Source of the DNA: Liolophura sinensis
Lineage: Eukaryota > Mollusca > Polyplacophora > Chitonida > Chitonidae
Assembly: GCF_032854445.1 (NCBI RefSeq)
Contig: NC_088300.1
Location: 70,778,984 to 70,842,983 of the forward strand
Length of the DNA: 64,000 nt
Reading direction: 5' to 3'
Position 1 is the stretch's first letter. Each line of letters opens with the position of its first letter. Below are positions 20,301-35,300 of the stretch, piece by piece. The notes beneath the pieces are model-generated. The model did no database searches. It was not told the DNA's origin and saw only the letters and a program-made list of their open reading frames with translations. Both the position numbers and the translations under genes were made by a program.

Positions 20301-23300
20301 TATAAATTACAGCCTGTTTTTAGTAACAATTAAACAGGATAATTCAGGGCTTTCAACTGCAGACAGAGGAGGGAGCGAACACTAAATTACATCTTCATGC
20401 AACACTGTGAGGGAAAACACACCAAAATGCATCCAATGTTAAGCACCTGGCCAAAACATACCTTTTCTCATACTGTTTAGGCAGCATCTTCAAATCACTC
20501 TCTAAACCAAACACTTTCATTTTCATCTGAGCCAACTCCTCCAGCTGAGCTTGACTAGTGGATGGTATGGATGATTTCTCACGCAGTGCAGTTATTTCCT
20601 CTGCAAAAAGACACCATATCATAACAGTAGAACCGTCCATGTCCTATTCTGTATCCTGAGAACTACTATGCTAGAGGGTTCATGCAAAATTTATCAAATT
20701 TGGAATATCAGAATGTGTGAGTCTTTATCACATTTTGTCACAACACATACAAGGCCAAATTGCACATCACTGATGTTTTTCATATATACCTTGTGTACTA
20801 CATAACATCACAGACGGATTCATTAAAATTTATTACAAATGGCTTTAAAGAGACAAACTTGCCATTTCAAGGAATTCCAAATGATAAAAAACACAGGAAC
20901 AAATAAAATCATTGCTCTTAATGTTAGGTAAATAGAGTGAAACACAACATCAGAGTAGGGCCAATGCGCCAATTTTATCATGGGATGGCATACATAACAT
21001 AAAAACAAACAGGATTAGATCTGGATTTTGTTTTTGGGTGGGTTTGGGTGTCAATCTATCAGTAGTTTTATCCAAATATGAATCCTGCCATGTTCAAAGA
21101 TAACCAAGTAGCCTTACAGTACTATAAAACAGCGACATTATTTTGCATTGGAATGTCACTCTGTAATTGTAACGACGTAAGTACAAAATTTAGTGTTAGC
21201 TACAGATTGAATGTCTACATGTACAATTTAAGTGAAGTTTGATACTTGTGGCCCACCTTTCAGCTTTCCTATTTCCTCTTCATGGGACATGATTCTAGTA
21301 TCTGCTTCCTACAAGAGACATGTCAAAAACTGTGAAGTTTTGAGAAATATTCAACCATGTAAGCCAACTTTACCTCCACTTTTCCCAAGCGTACATGTAA
21401 CCGATCACATGATGTGTTGGCCAAAACTATTCACTCTTTGTAAACATAAACAAACAGATGCACTGAATGCCTCAAAAAGTCTAGGGTAAGTTAGGAATAA
21501 AAAGTCACAGTAGATTTTAGCAGCCATTAAATTGAAGGTACAACAGACATGGACATCAGTCCACCTTACACAGTCAAAAATGCCTTACCGCTTGCAACTC
21601 CATCCTCATTTGAATCACTTTTTTCAACTTTTCGTTTTCTTTTTGCAAGTCTCGTAGCTACAAGAAAAAACGGCAAGATCAGTTACTCAAGTATGTCCAA
21701 AATGTAATATGCAGGGCACAGTTGTTCAAAAGTGTAATAGAACTTTATTTCAGTATTAACTTTAGTACAGACTAAAGTACTTTGTATTGGGAAGAGACTG
21801 GTATTAAGATTTAAGTCTGGATTAACTTAAATTACCACTTAAAAATAGTAGCCCTATTAAAAAGTTGTTAAAAACGACTGGCCCCTGAGATTTAAATATC
21901 TGAAAAAAAAAACTGCACTTATTTTCAAGATGAGCAGAAAACTTGACTCATGGACCAACCGAAAAAGTCATAACTATATACAAGTTCCCGTCATCAACAA
22001 GAGGTCATAATGAAGAACTTATCTGTTCTGGTGAGTCCTTTGTCCTCAATGTTAAATACTAATCTTTTTGATTATTAAATATGCCAGTGTTGACTTCCAC
22101 CATAACTCTTACAGAACTTTGGACACATAACCTATTTAAATAGTCAAATCACAGTGTCAGGCAAGCCAGCATGAGAGCACATTTCCAGGTTACATGTCAT
22201 CAGACATGAAGGACATGGACAGACAATAGCTTATCTATATACATATCCCTCAAATCATAACACCCAAACACACAGGAGGGCCATGAAATAACAGTTACCT
22301 CCATTTTCAATTTCATTTCCTCCACTGGTTTCTGAAAGAAATATAAGTACGCCATACGTTACTTCAACTAGATCAGCACTGCTGGCCATTTGCAGGAATA
22401 TAAGCTTACTTAAGTCTTACGCAAATAGTTTAAGGTTGTGCACAGTTATCAGAGTTCAGTACAAACATGTTATAAAAAAATCATTCAAAATTTCAGCTTA
22501 ACTTTAGGGCAGACTGAAAATGAGAATTATGACTTAAATAGGCATTCAAAAACTGGTGAGCAAGGATGTAAAGCTATAAATGTCCTTCCTCCTGATGAGT
22601 CAATTCATGGTGCACCCAATCAGAAAAGCTAAGGTAGTAAACTTCCTTGGTATTTTAACCATTACTTTGATTGGTAAGACAATTTTTTTCAATGCTTTAT
22701 GAATTCAAAATTGGAAACCAAAAATTTGTTTCCTAAACAAAGTATGAAAACCATAACTTGGACAAGGGACTGCTGCACATGGTTTCTGCATGGCAAGGAT
22801 ACCGATATATGGTAGTCTCCACAACTGCCTTTAGAAACAACACATCAAGAACATAATACCTGTCTATTGAGGTAGGACATCATCTTCTGTATGTTTGAAT
22901 CTTTTACTTCACAATCTGCCTTTGCTTTGTCCAGTGCTTTTGTTTTTTCCTCTAACTTATCTGTAAGTAATAATTTCATAAAGCATAATACTATGGTAGA
23001 TTACTTAATCATTTTGATTGTTGTCAGTTAACATGAAAAATAATAGCTAAACTGAGAAGAATGAAAACAGATCTGATATACTTCAACCTTTGCCTGCATG
23101 CACTCTGTAGAAACTCACTGTCATTGGCCAACACTTGTTCATTCAGACGTTGCATCTCTTCTTTTTAATGAGGTAATTTCATTATTTTTCTGATCCACTG
23201 TCTCCATCAATGAAGTTATTCTACAATTAGAAAAAAATACCATGGTGTTTTTGTCAGCCATTCAAAATTATATTACAAAGTTTTCAAATTGAGACGGACA

Positions 23301-26300
23301 AGGGGGTGGACACTAAACAGATTGTACATCTAATATGGAAGTTATGTGATGACATTTTCAATATTATATATACCTGCCCATGCCAAAATGCACTGATTTG
23401 CCCTCAGGTGCCGCAAAGCAATGTTATAGCCCAAAGGGACTTCACCATAATGTCACTAATAACATGCTTTACAGTAGAGGAACAATGTTCATTGTATCCA
23501 AACTAGGCCCACCAACCAGTACTGACAACTGACATGTTTTGACAGCCTCCAGCTTGTGAAAGTTGAAAACTCTGATGCCCAGAACTGGAAATGATCATGA
23601 CCATTTTCAAATTATTTATGTATCCATAGTTTTATTGTATGTCAAGCATGCAGATGCAGTCAGCTCTCATATAAAATGATCTGATAATGCTACATCTGTA
23701 ACAGGCTTCTGCAAAACTTATACTGCTACTCATACAGTTTAAGTAGCATCCACAATTCATTCTGTAATTTAAGCACTTGCCTTCTCATCTGTGACAGCTC
23801 CCCCATCTGAGTCTGATCAGTGGACTGTGTAGATGATTGCTCACGCAAATTAGTTATTTCATCTGCAAATACAAAGGCCAAATATCAGCCATGTCAGGAA
23901 AGTAGAGCTGCCCATGTCCTAGTTTCTATCCTGGGAAAATACATGTACTACAGGTTTCAAAGTTACAGGCTAAGCTTCCTTTGTCACTACATGTAGGTGT
24001 TTATCCCTTGTAGTTATGTGGCTCACCCTTGTAGTTATGTGGCTTATCAAGATACAGGATACATACCAACATAGACTGAGTAATGCTTCAAAATGTCCTC
24101 ATGTCCAAACTTTGCCACCCACACACACACACACACAAAAAAAATACATAAATATAATTGCCTCTCAAGTTCTGGATGAGAGTTTATTGGCTACAGACTA
24201 ATGTGTATATCAACTTTAGAAAAATTATGTCAGTGACATTAAATACTTGTGACTCACCTTTCAGCTTTTCTATTTCCTCCTCACGGGACATGATTGTAGT
24301 ATCTGCATCCTACAAGAGACATGTCACACTTAAAATTATTAAATTCTGACAAAAATTCAACCAAGTATAAAGCCAATATGATCTTCATGTATTTTTGTTT
24401 TTGCTCAATGACACTTGCAGCCTATCATCCACCGAAATGGTTCAAACAATGCACTTAACCTACATGCAAGAATAAAGTTCTTCCTGCAACCTACGGATGG
24501 TCGTGGGTTCCCCCCCCCCCCCCCCCACCAGCTGTGCCCGGTTTCCTCCTGCCATAATGCTGGCTGCTGTAGTATACGTGAAATATTCTTGAGGTACGGC
24601 ATAAAATACCAATCAAATAAATAAATAAACTTCAGACTTACTGCATGTCCAACATGCTAAGTAGTGTTGATATCCATGTTTCTCTTCATGTACCAGGTTG
24701 CAAGTAGTAAGTCACGGCAGATTTTATCTGCCATAATAATGAAGCCAACCAGATACAGGCATTAATGGACTTGAATGTGGATATATACCAATCAGCTTAG
24801 TACAGTCAAAACTCTCTTACTGCTTGCAATTCCATCCCCATTTGGATCCTTTTTTTCAGCTTCTCATTTTCTTTTTGCAAGTCTCGCAGCTAAAAGGAAA
24901 ATCAGTAAACCAATTATAACTTATTTATTTAGCGCATTACGAGGATTTCCATTTTAGAGGAAGGAGGCATTTGTCCACCATGCTACCAGAGATTCCATGT
25001 TATTTCATTGTGTCTTATATTTTACCTTTGCTATCAAGATTAATTTAATTAGGGTGTTTCATCTCAACATTAAGAATGCTTCACTTGTATGCCCATGGAC
25101 AGATTAAGTGCACCAGAACTCTAGCAGACTACAGCGCACACAACCTCTTTGAATATTCTAATCAGTGTTAAATATAAAGCTAGCTCCATGCCTTCCCAGG
25201 TTAACGAGCCCTGAGATGAAGTACCCTGACAGGCAATGCCTTATTTACATGTAGGGGCCTCCGTGGCTCAGTTGGTTAGCGCACCAGCACAGCGTATTGA
25301 CCAAGGAGTCTCTCACCAATGCGGTCGCTGTGAGTTCAAGTCCAGCTCATGCCTGGCTTCCTCTCTGGCCGTAAGTGGAAGGTCTGCCGGCAACCTGCGG
25401 ATGGTGGTGGGTTTCCCCCCGGGCTCTGCCCGGTTTCCTCCCACCATAATGCTGGCCGCCGTCGTATAAGTGAAATTTTCTTGAGTACGGCGTAAAATAC
25501 CAATCAAATAAATAAATATTTACATATATATATTATAACACTAATCCCATCACAGACACAAGTGTCCTAAAACAGAATGTAAACATTACCTCCATTTTCA
25601 ACTTCATTTCCTCCATAGGTTTCTGAAAGAAAATACTGAAGTGTTACCGGGAATATATACTTAGTTTATGAATTTCATTTATAAAGTTTCCAGGTGATCA
25701 GAGTTCAGTATGAACACAATGACATAATGACTAAAATCAGCAAGATTCATAAAACTAGAGGGCCTTTTCCCTGATGAAATATATTCTATTCACAATGCAC
25801 TAACTCAAAAAATGTCAAATGATGGGAAAATCCATGACCCGTTCTTGACACCTTTATCACCATTTTGATAATGACATTATAAACAAATAATATTTTCAAT
25901 GCTTCACAACTTCAACCTTGCAAGAAAAAAAATCTCTCTTTATGGAAAGATAGGCCTTTTCAACAAAGCCAGTTCTGAAAATTTGATTTAAAACACAACA
26001 CAGATATGAATAAATGGTGATCATAAATATGAATAATTCTACATAGAAACAATCTGTAATTAACCCTACCTGTCCATTGAGGTAGGACATCATCTTCTGT
26101 AAGTTTGACTCCTTTGCTTCACAATCTGCCTTGGCTTTGTCCAGTGCCTGTGTCTTTTCCTCTAGCTGATCTTTCAGTGTGTTGCATGTATGCTGTAGGC
26201 TGGTCACCTCTTCTCTCAGCTCGTCCAAGGCTGCTTCCTTTTCTGATAATTTTGCTTGCAGATCTCCATCCTGTGCTTTCTGATTGGCTTGCTGCTTGGC

Positions 26301-29300
26301 TTTGTACAGCTCATCCCTGAGGCGGCCAACTTCAGTCTCTAGCTCAGCTTTCTCATAACCCTGTGGGGCAGACTTCAACTTCTCATTTTCAGCCTGCGCT
26401 TTGGTGAGCTTGGCTTGTAGATGATTTTTATTCTGTCTCAAGTCCTCAAGAAGAGACATGATGTGTGAAAGCTGGTTCTGAAGATAATTCTTTTCTGATT
26501 GTGTCTTGCTCAGATTATCCAGCTGACTTTTTAGTTGATCTTTTTCACGAACAGCAGCTTTTAATTCTTCTTGCAGCTTAGAGCACTCTGTACGACTCTC
26601 TCGAAGTAAGCCTTCGAGATGAGACTCTTCCTTTGATCTCCCCAAAATTCCTTGCTGAAGTTTTTCGAGTTCCTGTCGCAACATTGAGCTAGACTCAACA
26701 TGCATGGCCTCAACTTTACCTTGATTTGATTTGAGTTCTTCCTCTACTTTTCTTTTCTCAGCTTCTAAATCTTTGCCTTTCTCCTTCTCGATGGTTATCT
26801 GACTTTCAAGTTGTGCACACTTTTCAGAGAGTGTCTGCACTTTCTGCTGAGCAAGCTCAAAGTTTGCAACAATTCTGTTATACTGTTTGTCCTGTGCTCT
26901 TTCCTTTGCTACATGCTCTTCTAATTTTCCTTGGGTCTGTTCCAAAGATTTTCTTAATGTTTCTAATTCCATCACAGCTTTATCATATTTTCTCCTAAGC
27001 TCACTTTCAAGAGCTTCAAAACCTTTTTCCATGGATTTAATTTCCATTTTTTTATCCTCCAGCTCTTTGCTTTTAATTTCAATCTCTGAACTCATTTTTG
27101 TGATCATCATATCTTTTGAAGACAAATCTTCTGTGAGCTCTGAATATTTTTCGTACAGCATGTTGTATTCTATCCGCTTAGCATCCAGCTTGGCTTGTAT
27201 TTCTTTCAGCTGATTCTCAGCTAGTAACAATAGCGATGCCTTTTTCTCAATTTCTTCCTGAAGACCCGTTACAAAGGTGCCCTGTTCTTGAAGTGCAGAG
27301 GACTTTTCCTGCTCATACTTTTGCTGCAAGTTTTCCAGCTGGTCCTTTGTTGAAGCAAGGTTTTCGCTAATTTCTGTCTTCAACAACTCAGCAGATTGTA
27401 GCAATTGCTGAAGATCAGCCTCTTTTTGCAGAAGATCATTGTATTTTTCTAAAAGTACTTCATGTTTGCTGTTCAAATCATTTTGTTTCCTTACACTTTC
27501 TACAACCTCTTCTTCAGCCTTTGCCAGAGCAGAATTCCTCTCACATAGCTCCAGCTTGAGCTTCTCAACCTGATCAATAAGAGAATTTCTCTCTTCTTTA
27601 ACTGACTGTTCTGTTTCATATGTTGATCTTAAATCAACCAATTTCTTTGAGTTCTCTAGCAATTCTAACTCCGCCTTCTCCATTTGTTCTGCATGTCTTT
27701 TAAGAGATTCCTCATGCTCATGTTGAAGGCCTGTGAAATTTTGTGTGACATCTTGTAGTTCCTTCTCCAGTTTTTGTACAGTGTCTGCTTTTGCTGTCAG
27801 CTCAGTTTGTTGACCATTTATGGTTTCCTTCAGAGATACCAGCTGTTGTTCTTTTTCTGACACCATCTCCTTACACTCACAGAGTTCAGTTTTTGTACTG
27901 TTCAAAGCACAATCTTTCTCAATCATTTCACATTTGAGTTTATCAATTATCTCTTGATAAGTCACTTTCTCAGCCATGTAGCCTTCTCTTGAGGGGACAT
28001 CTTGAAACGTCACAAGCTCATCATAACGACTTTGCAAATCTTTTAACTTCTCATTACAATCTTCAAAATCAACTTTAGCAGTTTCTAGTGCTGCAGCCAT
28101 TTCAGAAGACTCGGATGTTAGCTTGCACTTAAGTGATGATAGGGCCTCATCATGTTGAGCTTTTAGTACTGACAACTGTTCATGGCTGACTTGTAGATCT
28201 GACTTCGCTATATCCAAAGCTTTTCTGAGCTCAGATATATTGGTAGTACCTTCCAAAGCAGACATTTCATGAATACTCTGAAGTTCATCAAACTGGGCTT
28301 GTAATGTGGACAATTTTTCATCCCTGGCTTGCAGGTCTCTTGTGGCTTTATTCAATGCTTCCCTTAGTTCAGAAGTTTCAACATCTGTTGAAGTTTCTTT
28401 GGATTCATAAAGCCTTTGAAGTTCATCATACTGTAACTGTAAGGTGGACAGTTTTTCACTGGCGACTTGTAAATTGGCCATGGCCTCTGTCTTGTCAAGT
28501 ACATTAGACGATGCATCCATTGTGGCTACCAGTGTTTGATGAAGAGTCTGAAGTTCATCATACTGAGATTGTAAAGTTGACAGTTTTTCATTGCTGGCTT
28601 GTAAATCAGCCATCGCTTTATCCAAAGCCTCTGTCATTCCAAACTCAGAAGAAGACACCTCCATTGATGTTACTACTGCTTGATGAAGGGTTTGAAGTTC
28701 ATCATACTGGGACTGCAAGGCTGTCAACTTTTCATTGCTGGCTTGAAAATCGGCTGTGGTTTTATTCAATGCCATCTTCAGCTCAGATATATCCGCGGAA
28801 TCTTCTGCTTGAGGCTCCTGACGGTTGTGATGGGGTAGCAGTTCATCATACTGGGACTGCAAGGCTGTCAACTTTTCATAGCTGGCTTGTAAATCAGCTG
28901 TGGCTTTATTCAATGCCATCTTCAGCTCGGATATATCCGAGGAATCTTCTGCTTGAGGCTCCTGACTGTTGCGATGGGATAGCAGTTCATCATACTGGGA
29001 CTGCAAGGCTGTCAACTTTTCATCGCTGGCTTGTACATCGGCTGTGGCTTTATTCAATGCCATTTTCAGCTCGGATATATCCGAGGAATCTTCTACTTGA
29101 GGCTCCTGACTGTTGCGATGGGATAGCAGTTCATCATACTGGGACTGCAAGGCTGTCAACTTTTCATTGCTGGCTTGTAAATCGGCTGTGGCTTTATTCA
29201 ATGCCATCTTTAGCTCAGATATATCCGAAGAATCTTCTACTTGAGGCTCCTGACTGTTGCGATGGGATAGCAGTTCATCATACTGGGACTGCAAGGCTGT

Positions 29301-32300
29301 CAACTTTTCATTGCTGGCTTGTAAATCGGCTGTGGCTTTATTCAATGCCATCTTTAGCTCAGATATATCCGCGGAATCTTCTGCTTGAGGCTCCCGACTG
29401 TTGTGATGGGATAGCAGTTCATCATACTGGGCCTGCAAGGCTGTCAACTTTTCATTGCTGGCTTGTAAATCGGCTGTGGTTTTATTCAATGCCATCTTCA
29501 GCTCGGATATATCCAAGGAATCTTCTGCTTGAGGCTCCTGACTGTTGCGATGGGATAGCAGTTCATCATACTGGGACTGCAAGGCTGTCAACTTTTCATT
29601 GCTGGCTTGTAAATCGGCTGTGGCTTTATTCAATGCCATCTTTAGCTCAGATATATCTGAGGAATCTTCTACTTGAGGCTCCTGACTGTTGTGATGGGAT
29701 AGCAGTTCATCATACTGGGCCTGCAAGGCTGTCAACTTTTCATTGCTGGCTTGTAAATCGGCTGTGGCTTTATTCAATGCCATCTTTAGCTCAGATATAT
29801 CCACGGAATCTTCTGCTTGAAGCTCCTGACTGTTGTGATGGGATAGCAGTTCATCATACTGGGCCTGCAAGGCTGTCAACTTTTCATTGCTGGCTTGTAA
29901 ATCGGCTGTGGCTTTATTCAATGCCATCTTTAGCTCAGATATATCCGCGGAATCTTCTACTTGAGGCTCCTGACTGTTGTGATGGGATAGCAGTTCATCA
30001 TACTGGGACTGCAAGGCTGTCAACTTTTCATTGCTGGCTTGTAAATCGGCTGTGGCTTTATTCAATGCCATCTTTAGCTCAGATATATCTGAGGAATCTT
30101 CTACTTGAGGCTCCTGACTGTTGTGATGGGATAGCAGTTCATCATACTGGGACTGCAAGGCTGTCAACTTTTCATTGCTGGCTTGTAAATCGGCTGTGGT
30201 TTTATTCAATGCCATCTTTACCTCAGATATATCCGAGGAATCTTCTACTTGAGACTCCTGACTGTTGTGATGGGATAGCAGTTCATCATACTGGGCCTGC
30301 AAGGCTGTCAACTTTTCATTGCTGGCTTGTAAATCGGCTGTGGTTTTATTCAATGCCATCTTCAGCTTGGACATATCCGAGGAATCTTCTGCTTGAGGCT
30401 CCTGACTGTTGTGATGGGATAGCAGTTCATCATACTGGGACTGCAAGGCTGTCAACTTTTCATTGCTGGCTTGTAAATCGGCTGTGGTTTTATTCAATGC
30501 CATCTTCAGCTCGGATATATCCGAGGAATCTTCTGCTTGAGGCTCCCGACTGTTGTGATGGGATAGCAGTTCATCATACTGGGACTGCAAGGCTGTCAAC
30601 TTTTCATTGCTGGCTTGTAAATCGGCTGTGGTTTTATTCAATGCCATCTTTAGCTCAGATATATCCGAGGAATCTTCTGCTTGAGGCTCCTGACTGTTGT
30701 GATGGGATAGCAGTTCATCATACTGGGACTGCAAGGCTGTCGACTTTTCATTGCTGGCTTGTAAATCGGCTGTGGTTTTATTCAATGCCATCTTCAGCTC
30801 GGATATATCCAAGGAATCTTCTGCTTGAGGCTCCTGACTGTTGTGATGGGATAGCAGTTCATCATACTGGGCCTGCAAGGCTGTCAACTTTTCATTGCTG
30901 GCTTGTAAATCGGCTGTGGTTTTATTCAATGCCATCTTCAGCTCAGATATATCCGAGGAATCTTCTGCTTGAGGCTCCTGACTGTTGTGATGGGATAGCA
31001 GTTCATCATACTGGGACTGCAAGGCTGTCAACTTTTCACTGCTGGCTTGTAAATCGGCTGTGGCTTTATTCAATGCCATCTTCAGCTCGGATATATCCGA
31101 GGAATCTTCTGCTTGGGGCTTCTGACTGTTGTGATGGGATAGCAGTTCATCATACTGGGACTGCAAGGCTGTCAACTTTTCATTGCTGGCTTGTAAATCG
31201 GCTGTGGTTTTATTCAATGCCATCTTTAGCTCGGATATATCCGAGGAATCTTCCACCTGAGGCTCCTGACTGTTGTGATGGGATAGCAGTTCATCATACT
31301 GGGCCTGCAAGGCTGTCAACTTCTCATTGCTGGCTTGTAAATCGGCTGTGGTTTTATTCAATGCCATCTTTAGCTCAGATATATCCGAAGAATCTTCTAC
31401 TTGAGGCTCCTGACTGTTGTGATGGGATAGCAGTTCATCATACTGGGACTGCAAGGCTGTCAACTTTTCATTGCTGGCTTGTAAATCAGCTGTGACATTG
31501 TTCAAAGCCACTGTCAAGTCAGGTGCACTACCTACCACTGTCTGACAACTCGTATGATTGGCTTGCAGATCTGCTGTAGCTTTATCAAGTGCTTTAGTGG
31601 TCTTAGCCTCATGCTGTTCTTCGGTGACCTGAATATCTGACAGATTTGGCTCTTTTGAGTGCAAAGCATCTGTTAAGGACACATGCTGTTTTGTTTGTGA
31701 TGTCTCACAGAGATGCACAGTACCACACTTCGCCTGAAGATGCTCATTTTCAGTCTTCAAAGCTGCCACTGTGCTTTGGCTTTCTTGCAACAGGCAATTT
31801 GCTTTCTCCAGTGCATCAACAGCTTCAGCCAGTTCTATTTGCTTCATATGGATGACTTTTCTAAGAGTAGTTATCTCCACATCAAGGGATGTGTCAGAGT
31901 TTTCACAAGTTTCTCCTTTGCAAACATATTCTGTTACAAATTCTCTCTCTGTTTGTTCAATTCCAGACTTTGCAGTCAGTTCTAAAGAGGATTGGTTATC
32001 ATCCATATGTTCATTTCCCTCATCCAAGACAAAATTTTGGTAATGCACCTTTATTTTTTTTTCACTGGTCAAAAGATGACCATGCTGGGCCATAAGATCA
32101 TCATATTTTGCTTGGAGAGTGGCTAACTTTGCATACACCTCTGCAAGCTCTGACTGAGATTGGCTCAACTCTTCCTCTGCATAAGCCACTACCTCTTGTC
32201 CACTATCTGTGACAGAAATATCTTCATGAGATTTCTGCAAACTTCCCTGTGGTTCAGGTGAACCTTGTTGATTACCTTCACTAACAAGCACTGTCTCTGT

Positions 32301-35300
32301 TTGTACAGACAACTCCTTGGTTAGGATGGGCTTTTCTGCCTTCATCGATGTTGAACTCGACAAATCCTCTTCCACATTTTCATCACTTCCATCTTGAGTA
32401 TGAACACTTTCCAAAGTTGCAATTCTTTCATTAGCAATCTGGAGCTCAGCTTTTGCTTTTTCTAACTCAGTGTAAACTTTCTCCAAGTCGTGTTCATGCG
32501 GAAGCTGTTTGGATGCGTATGTGTCATCAGATACATGACTTTTCTCGGACAACTTCTCCAAAAGATCAGAATATTTTTGTTTCAAGTCATTCAGAGCAGC
32601 CCTACTCTTGATCAGTTCAGTTTCAGCTTTTTCAACAGCAACATACAAGTCCAAAAGTTCTGACTGCTGCTTTTCAACAGTGTCCTTCAGGCCTGCAACT
32701 TCACTGTCATCTAACTGTGTGGTGTTCAATTCTGACTTTGCATCTATCTGCTCAGGTGCTAAGGGTTTCTTGTTGCTGTCCATATCCTCTGTAAAATCAT
32801 CAAGCTGATTCCAGTCAAGCTTCAGCGATTTATCCTCAAAAGGCATGTCTGCATTAGTTCCAGGGAATTGCTTGTGCCTTGACAGAAGATCTTCATAGAC
32901 TTTGGTCAGAGAACTAATTTCCTTCTCTTTTTCCAGAATGGTGTCTTTTGATTCTTCAAGAGAAGCAGTCATTTCTGTAGTAAGTGCTTCCTGTTCTTGC
33001 AATGTTTTTCTGAGGTATGCCAGTTCTGAATCACTACTGGATTCTTCAGCCAGGAAGGGCTGTGCTACAAACACAGTGCAGTGAGTCTTGACATCATGAG
33101 ATTCATCTGAATCACTTGATGTCTTTTCTGATTCACATGATTCTACATGGACTAGATTTTTAAGTTCTTGAAATTCTTCTTTCTTGTCATTTACAGATTT
33201 CTCTGGGTCAGCCACACACTGAGATTCTTCACTTTCATTCTTGTCCATCGGCTGTGTTTTCAATAATGCTTCATATTCCTCCACAAGAGAATCAAACTTC
33301 TTGTTAGATTCTATTAGCTCTACTTCTTTTCTCTTGACGTCATTATTTAGTTCCTCCAAAGACTTCCCCTTTTCAGCAATAAGTTGTTTTAGTCTGTCAG
33401 CTTCTGTAATTGATTCGTTCTCTTGCTGCTCAGTACAATCCATCTCAAATTTATCTATCCCACTGAAAGAAGAGTTAGCATGTTCTTCAGTGTCCTTTGA
33501 TTTTAAAGGACAGTTCAGCACATCAATTTTCCCTGTCAATTTGTTTCTTTCTTCGTCTCTCTTCAAAATTAACAGATACTTAGTCTCAAGGTCTGTATAG
33601 TCTTGTCTCTGTTTGTCCAATTCCTCTGAACCAGCTGTCAGCTTATCCTGAACTTTGTTTAACATTTCAGACAAGGTCTGAATTTTATCCTCCTGCTGCA
33701 AAATTGTTTCTTTCAAAGTAGATGCTTTCTCACCTGGCTTCTCGGTATCATTCAAATGCTTCTCAGGATCTAAAGATTCTGTCAGTTTCTTGATCTTCTC
33801 GTTCAGTCTGTCCTCCTCTTCCGTAGCAGCTATCAACCTTTCTTCCAGATCTGTGTACTTCTCCAAAAGAATTTCATTTTCCTCAGTCAAGTTTTCAACC
33901 TTTTCTAAAGTCTGCTTCAACTCTTCTTTTCCTGAAATGATGGATGCTGTTTTCTCCTGTAATTCTCTCTGCAGTTTTATAACATTGGCAGAAGGAGAGC
34001 TATTGTGTGGAGAAGACGCCTCAATTTCGCTGTTCTTGACAAGTTCATTATTTTCAGTTGAAGATGTATGACAACTTTGTAGTTTTTCAAGCATTTGTGA
34101 CTTCTCCGCAATTTCCTTCTTCGCACTGTTCAGCTCCTCAGCCAGTTTAAAGCACTCGTCCTGAGAATCTAACAGATCACTAGATAACTCCTTCACGCTT
34201 TCCTTCAGGTCGGCCAACTCTGCCATCAATGTAGAGCATTCATTGGTCTTCTCTTGACATTCTTCTTCTGCTGTCTGTACCTACAACAAAAATTTACTTT
34301 TTGCAGTCAAATGTTCTGAACAATAAACTTTGGTTTTACTGAGATCAAAGTCTTAGTCACCTCCTCTCTCCCAAGTTAAAAGACAGGGCTAGGAAATAAG
34401 CCTTTTCATTTTGCTGATGTGACATGGGTTTCAATGTAATATCCTCAGATTTTTAAAATTTTCTCTGCTTACACTGGTGACTAGAAGGGTTAATAGGTGG
34501 TCTTAATCTTAACAGACACAGCAGAGACAATGAGATCTTGATCTGGCCATGGTCAAGAGCATATGGCAGCTACGTGTAGCTAGAGGAGCTTTAGACAGGT
34601 GAGCCTATGTTACCAAGGAGTGTCAATAGTGGGCTTACACAGGTCTGTTTATGAATATATGTAAGTGTAGAAAGAGCTTCTGCAATCACTAAAAATAACT
34701 TATTTCTTCAACCTTTTCACATGTGTAGAGGCAACTTTGAAGGCAACTTATTACCCTTATTCTTTCAATTGAGTTTATAATTTAGCCTTGGTAGGTTTGC
34801 CAACATCATGGCTTCAGTCTAGACAGTCAAAAAGGTCCCGAAACAACACCAGGTGAACACGTGAAAATGTTGAATAAACAGGGCAGAATAAGTTAAATAA
34901 TCCAGTAATATCATACAGCTGCTCTGGCATCACTCAGTTGTTCCTTCAGCTCATCTCGTTCAGACACAACCCTGCAAAAACAAAACATAATTATAACAGA
35001 AAAGTTGTTGGCATAAAAATGTTGCACATTTTGGGTTTCTTATGTTTATTTTACTGAAAACTTGTTATTCTAGTAGGGCTAATGCTTGGTGAAATCTGGG
35101 TGTCAAATCATGCCCTACATGCACCTTCATCTTTAGTGTATTAGGTCAGACTTTCTCACTGGGTAACAGCAGACTGAGAGGTGAACATGTTGTCACACAG
35201 CTTCATATGGCTGGGTTATCTCTTTGGGCAGTGCTTCAGCACAAGCTTTAGCCTCCCAGGGATCATAAGCCTATCTCACACTTGTCATGGAAGGCTTCTC

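Noticed and set aside
28511-31495. 994-codon open frame on the plus strand
   Set aside because: It lies opposite the 144-bp coding repeat of the kinesin. The repeat length is a multiple of three, so one stop-free antisense unit gives a long open frame. The translation (repeats of [17 protein letters not shown] type) has no sensible composition or splice context.
34227-34229. Methionine at the 5' end of the long kinesin open frame as a start codon
   Set aside because: The frame continues upstream to an acceptor at 34281-34282, and the preceding exon joins in frame. The true start is at 54136.
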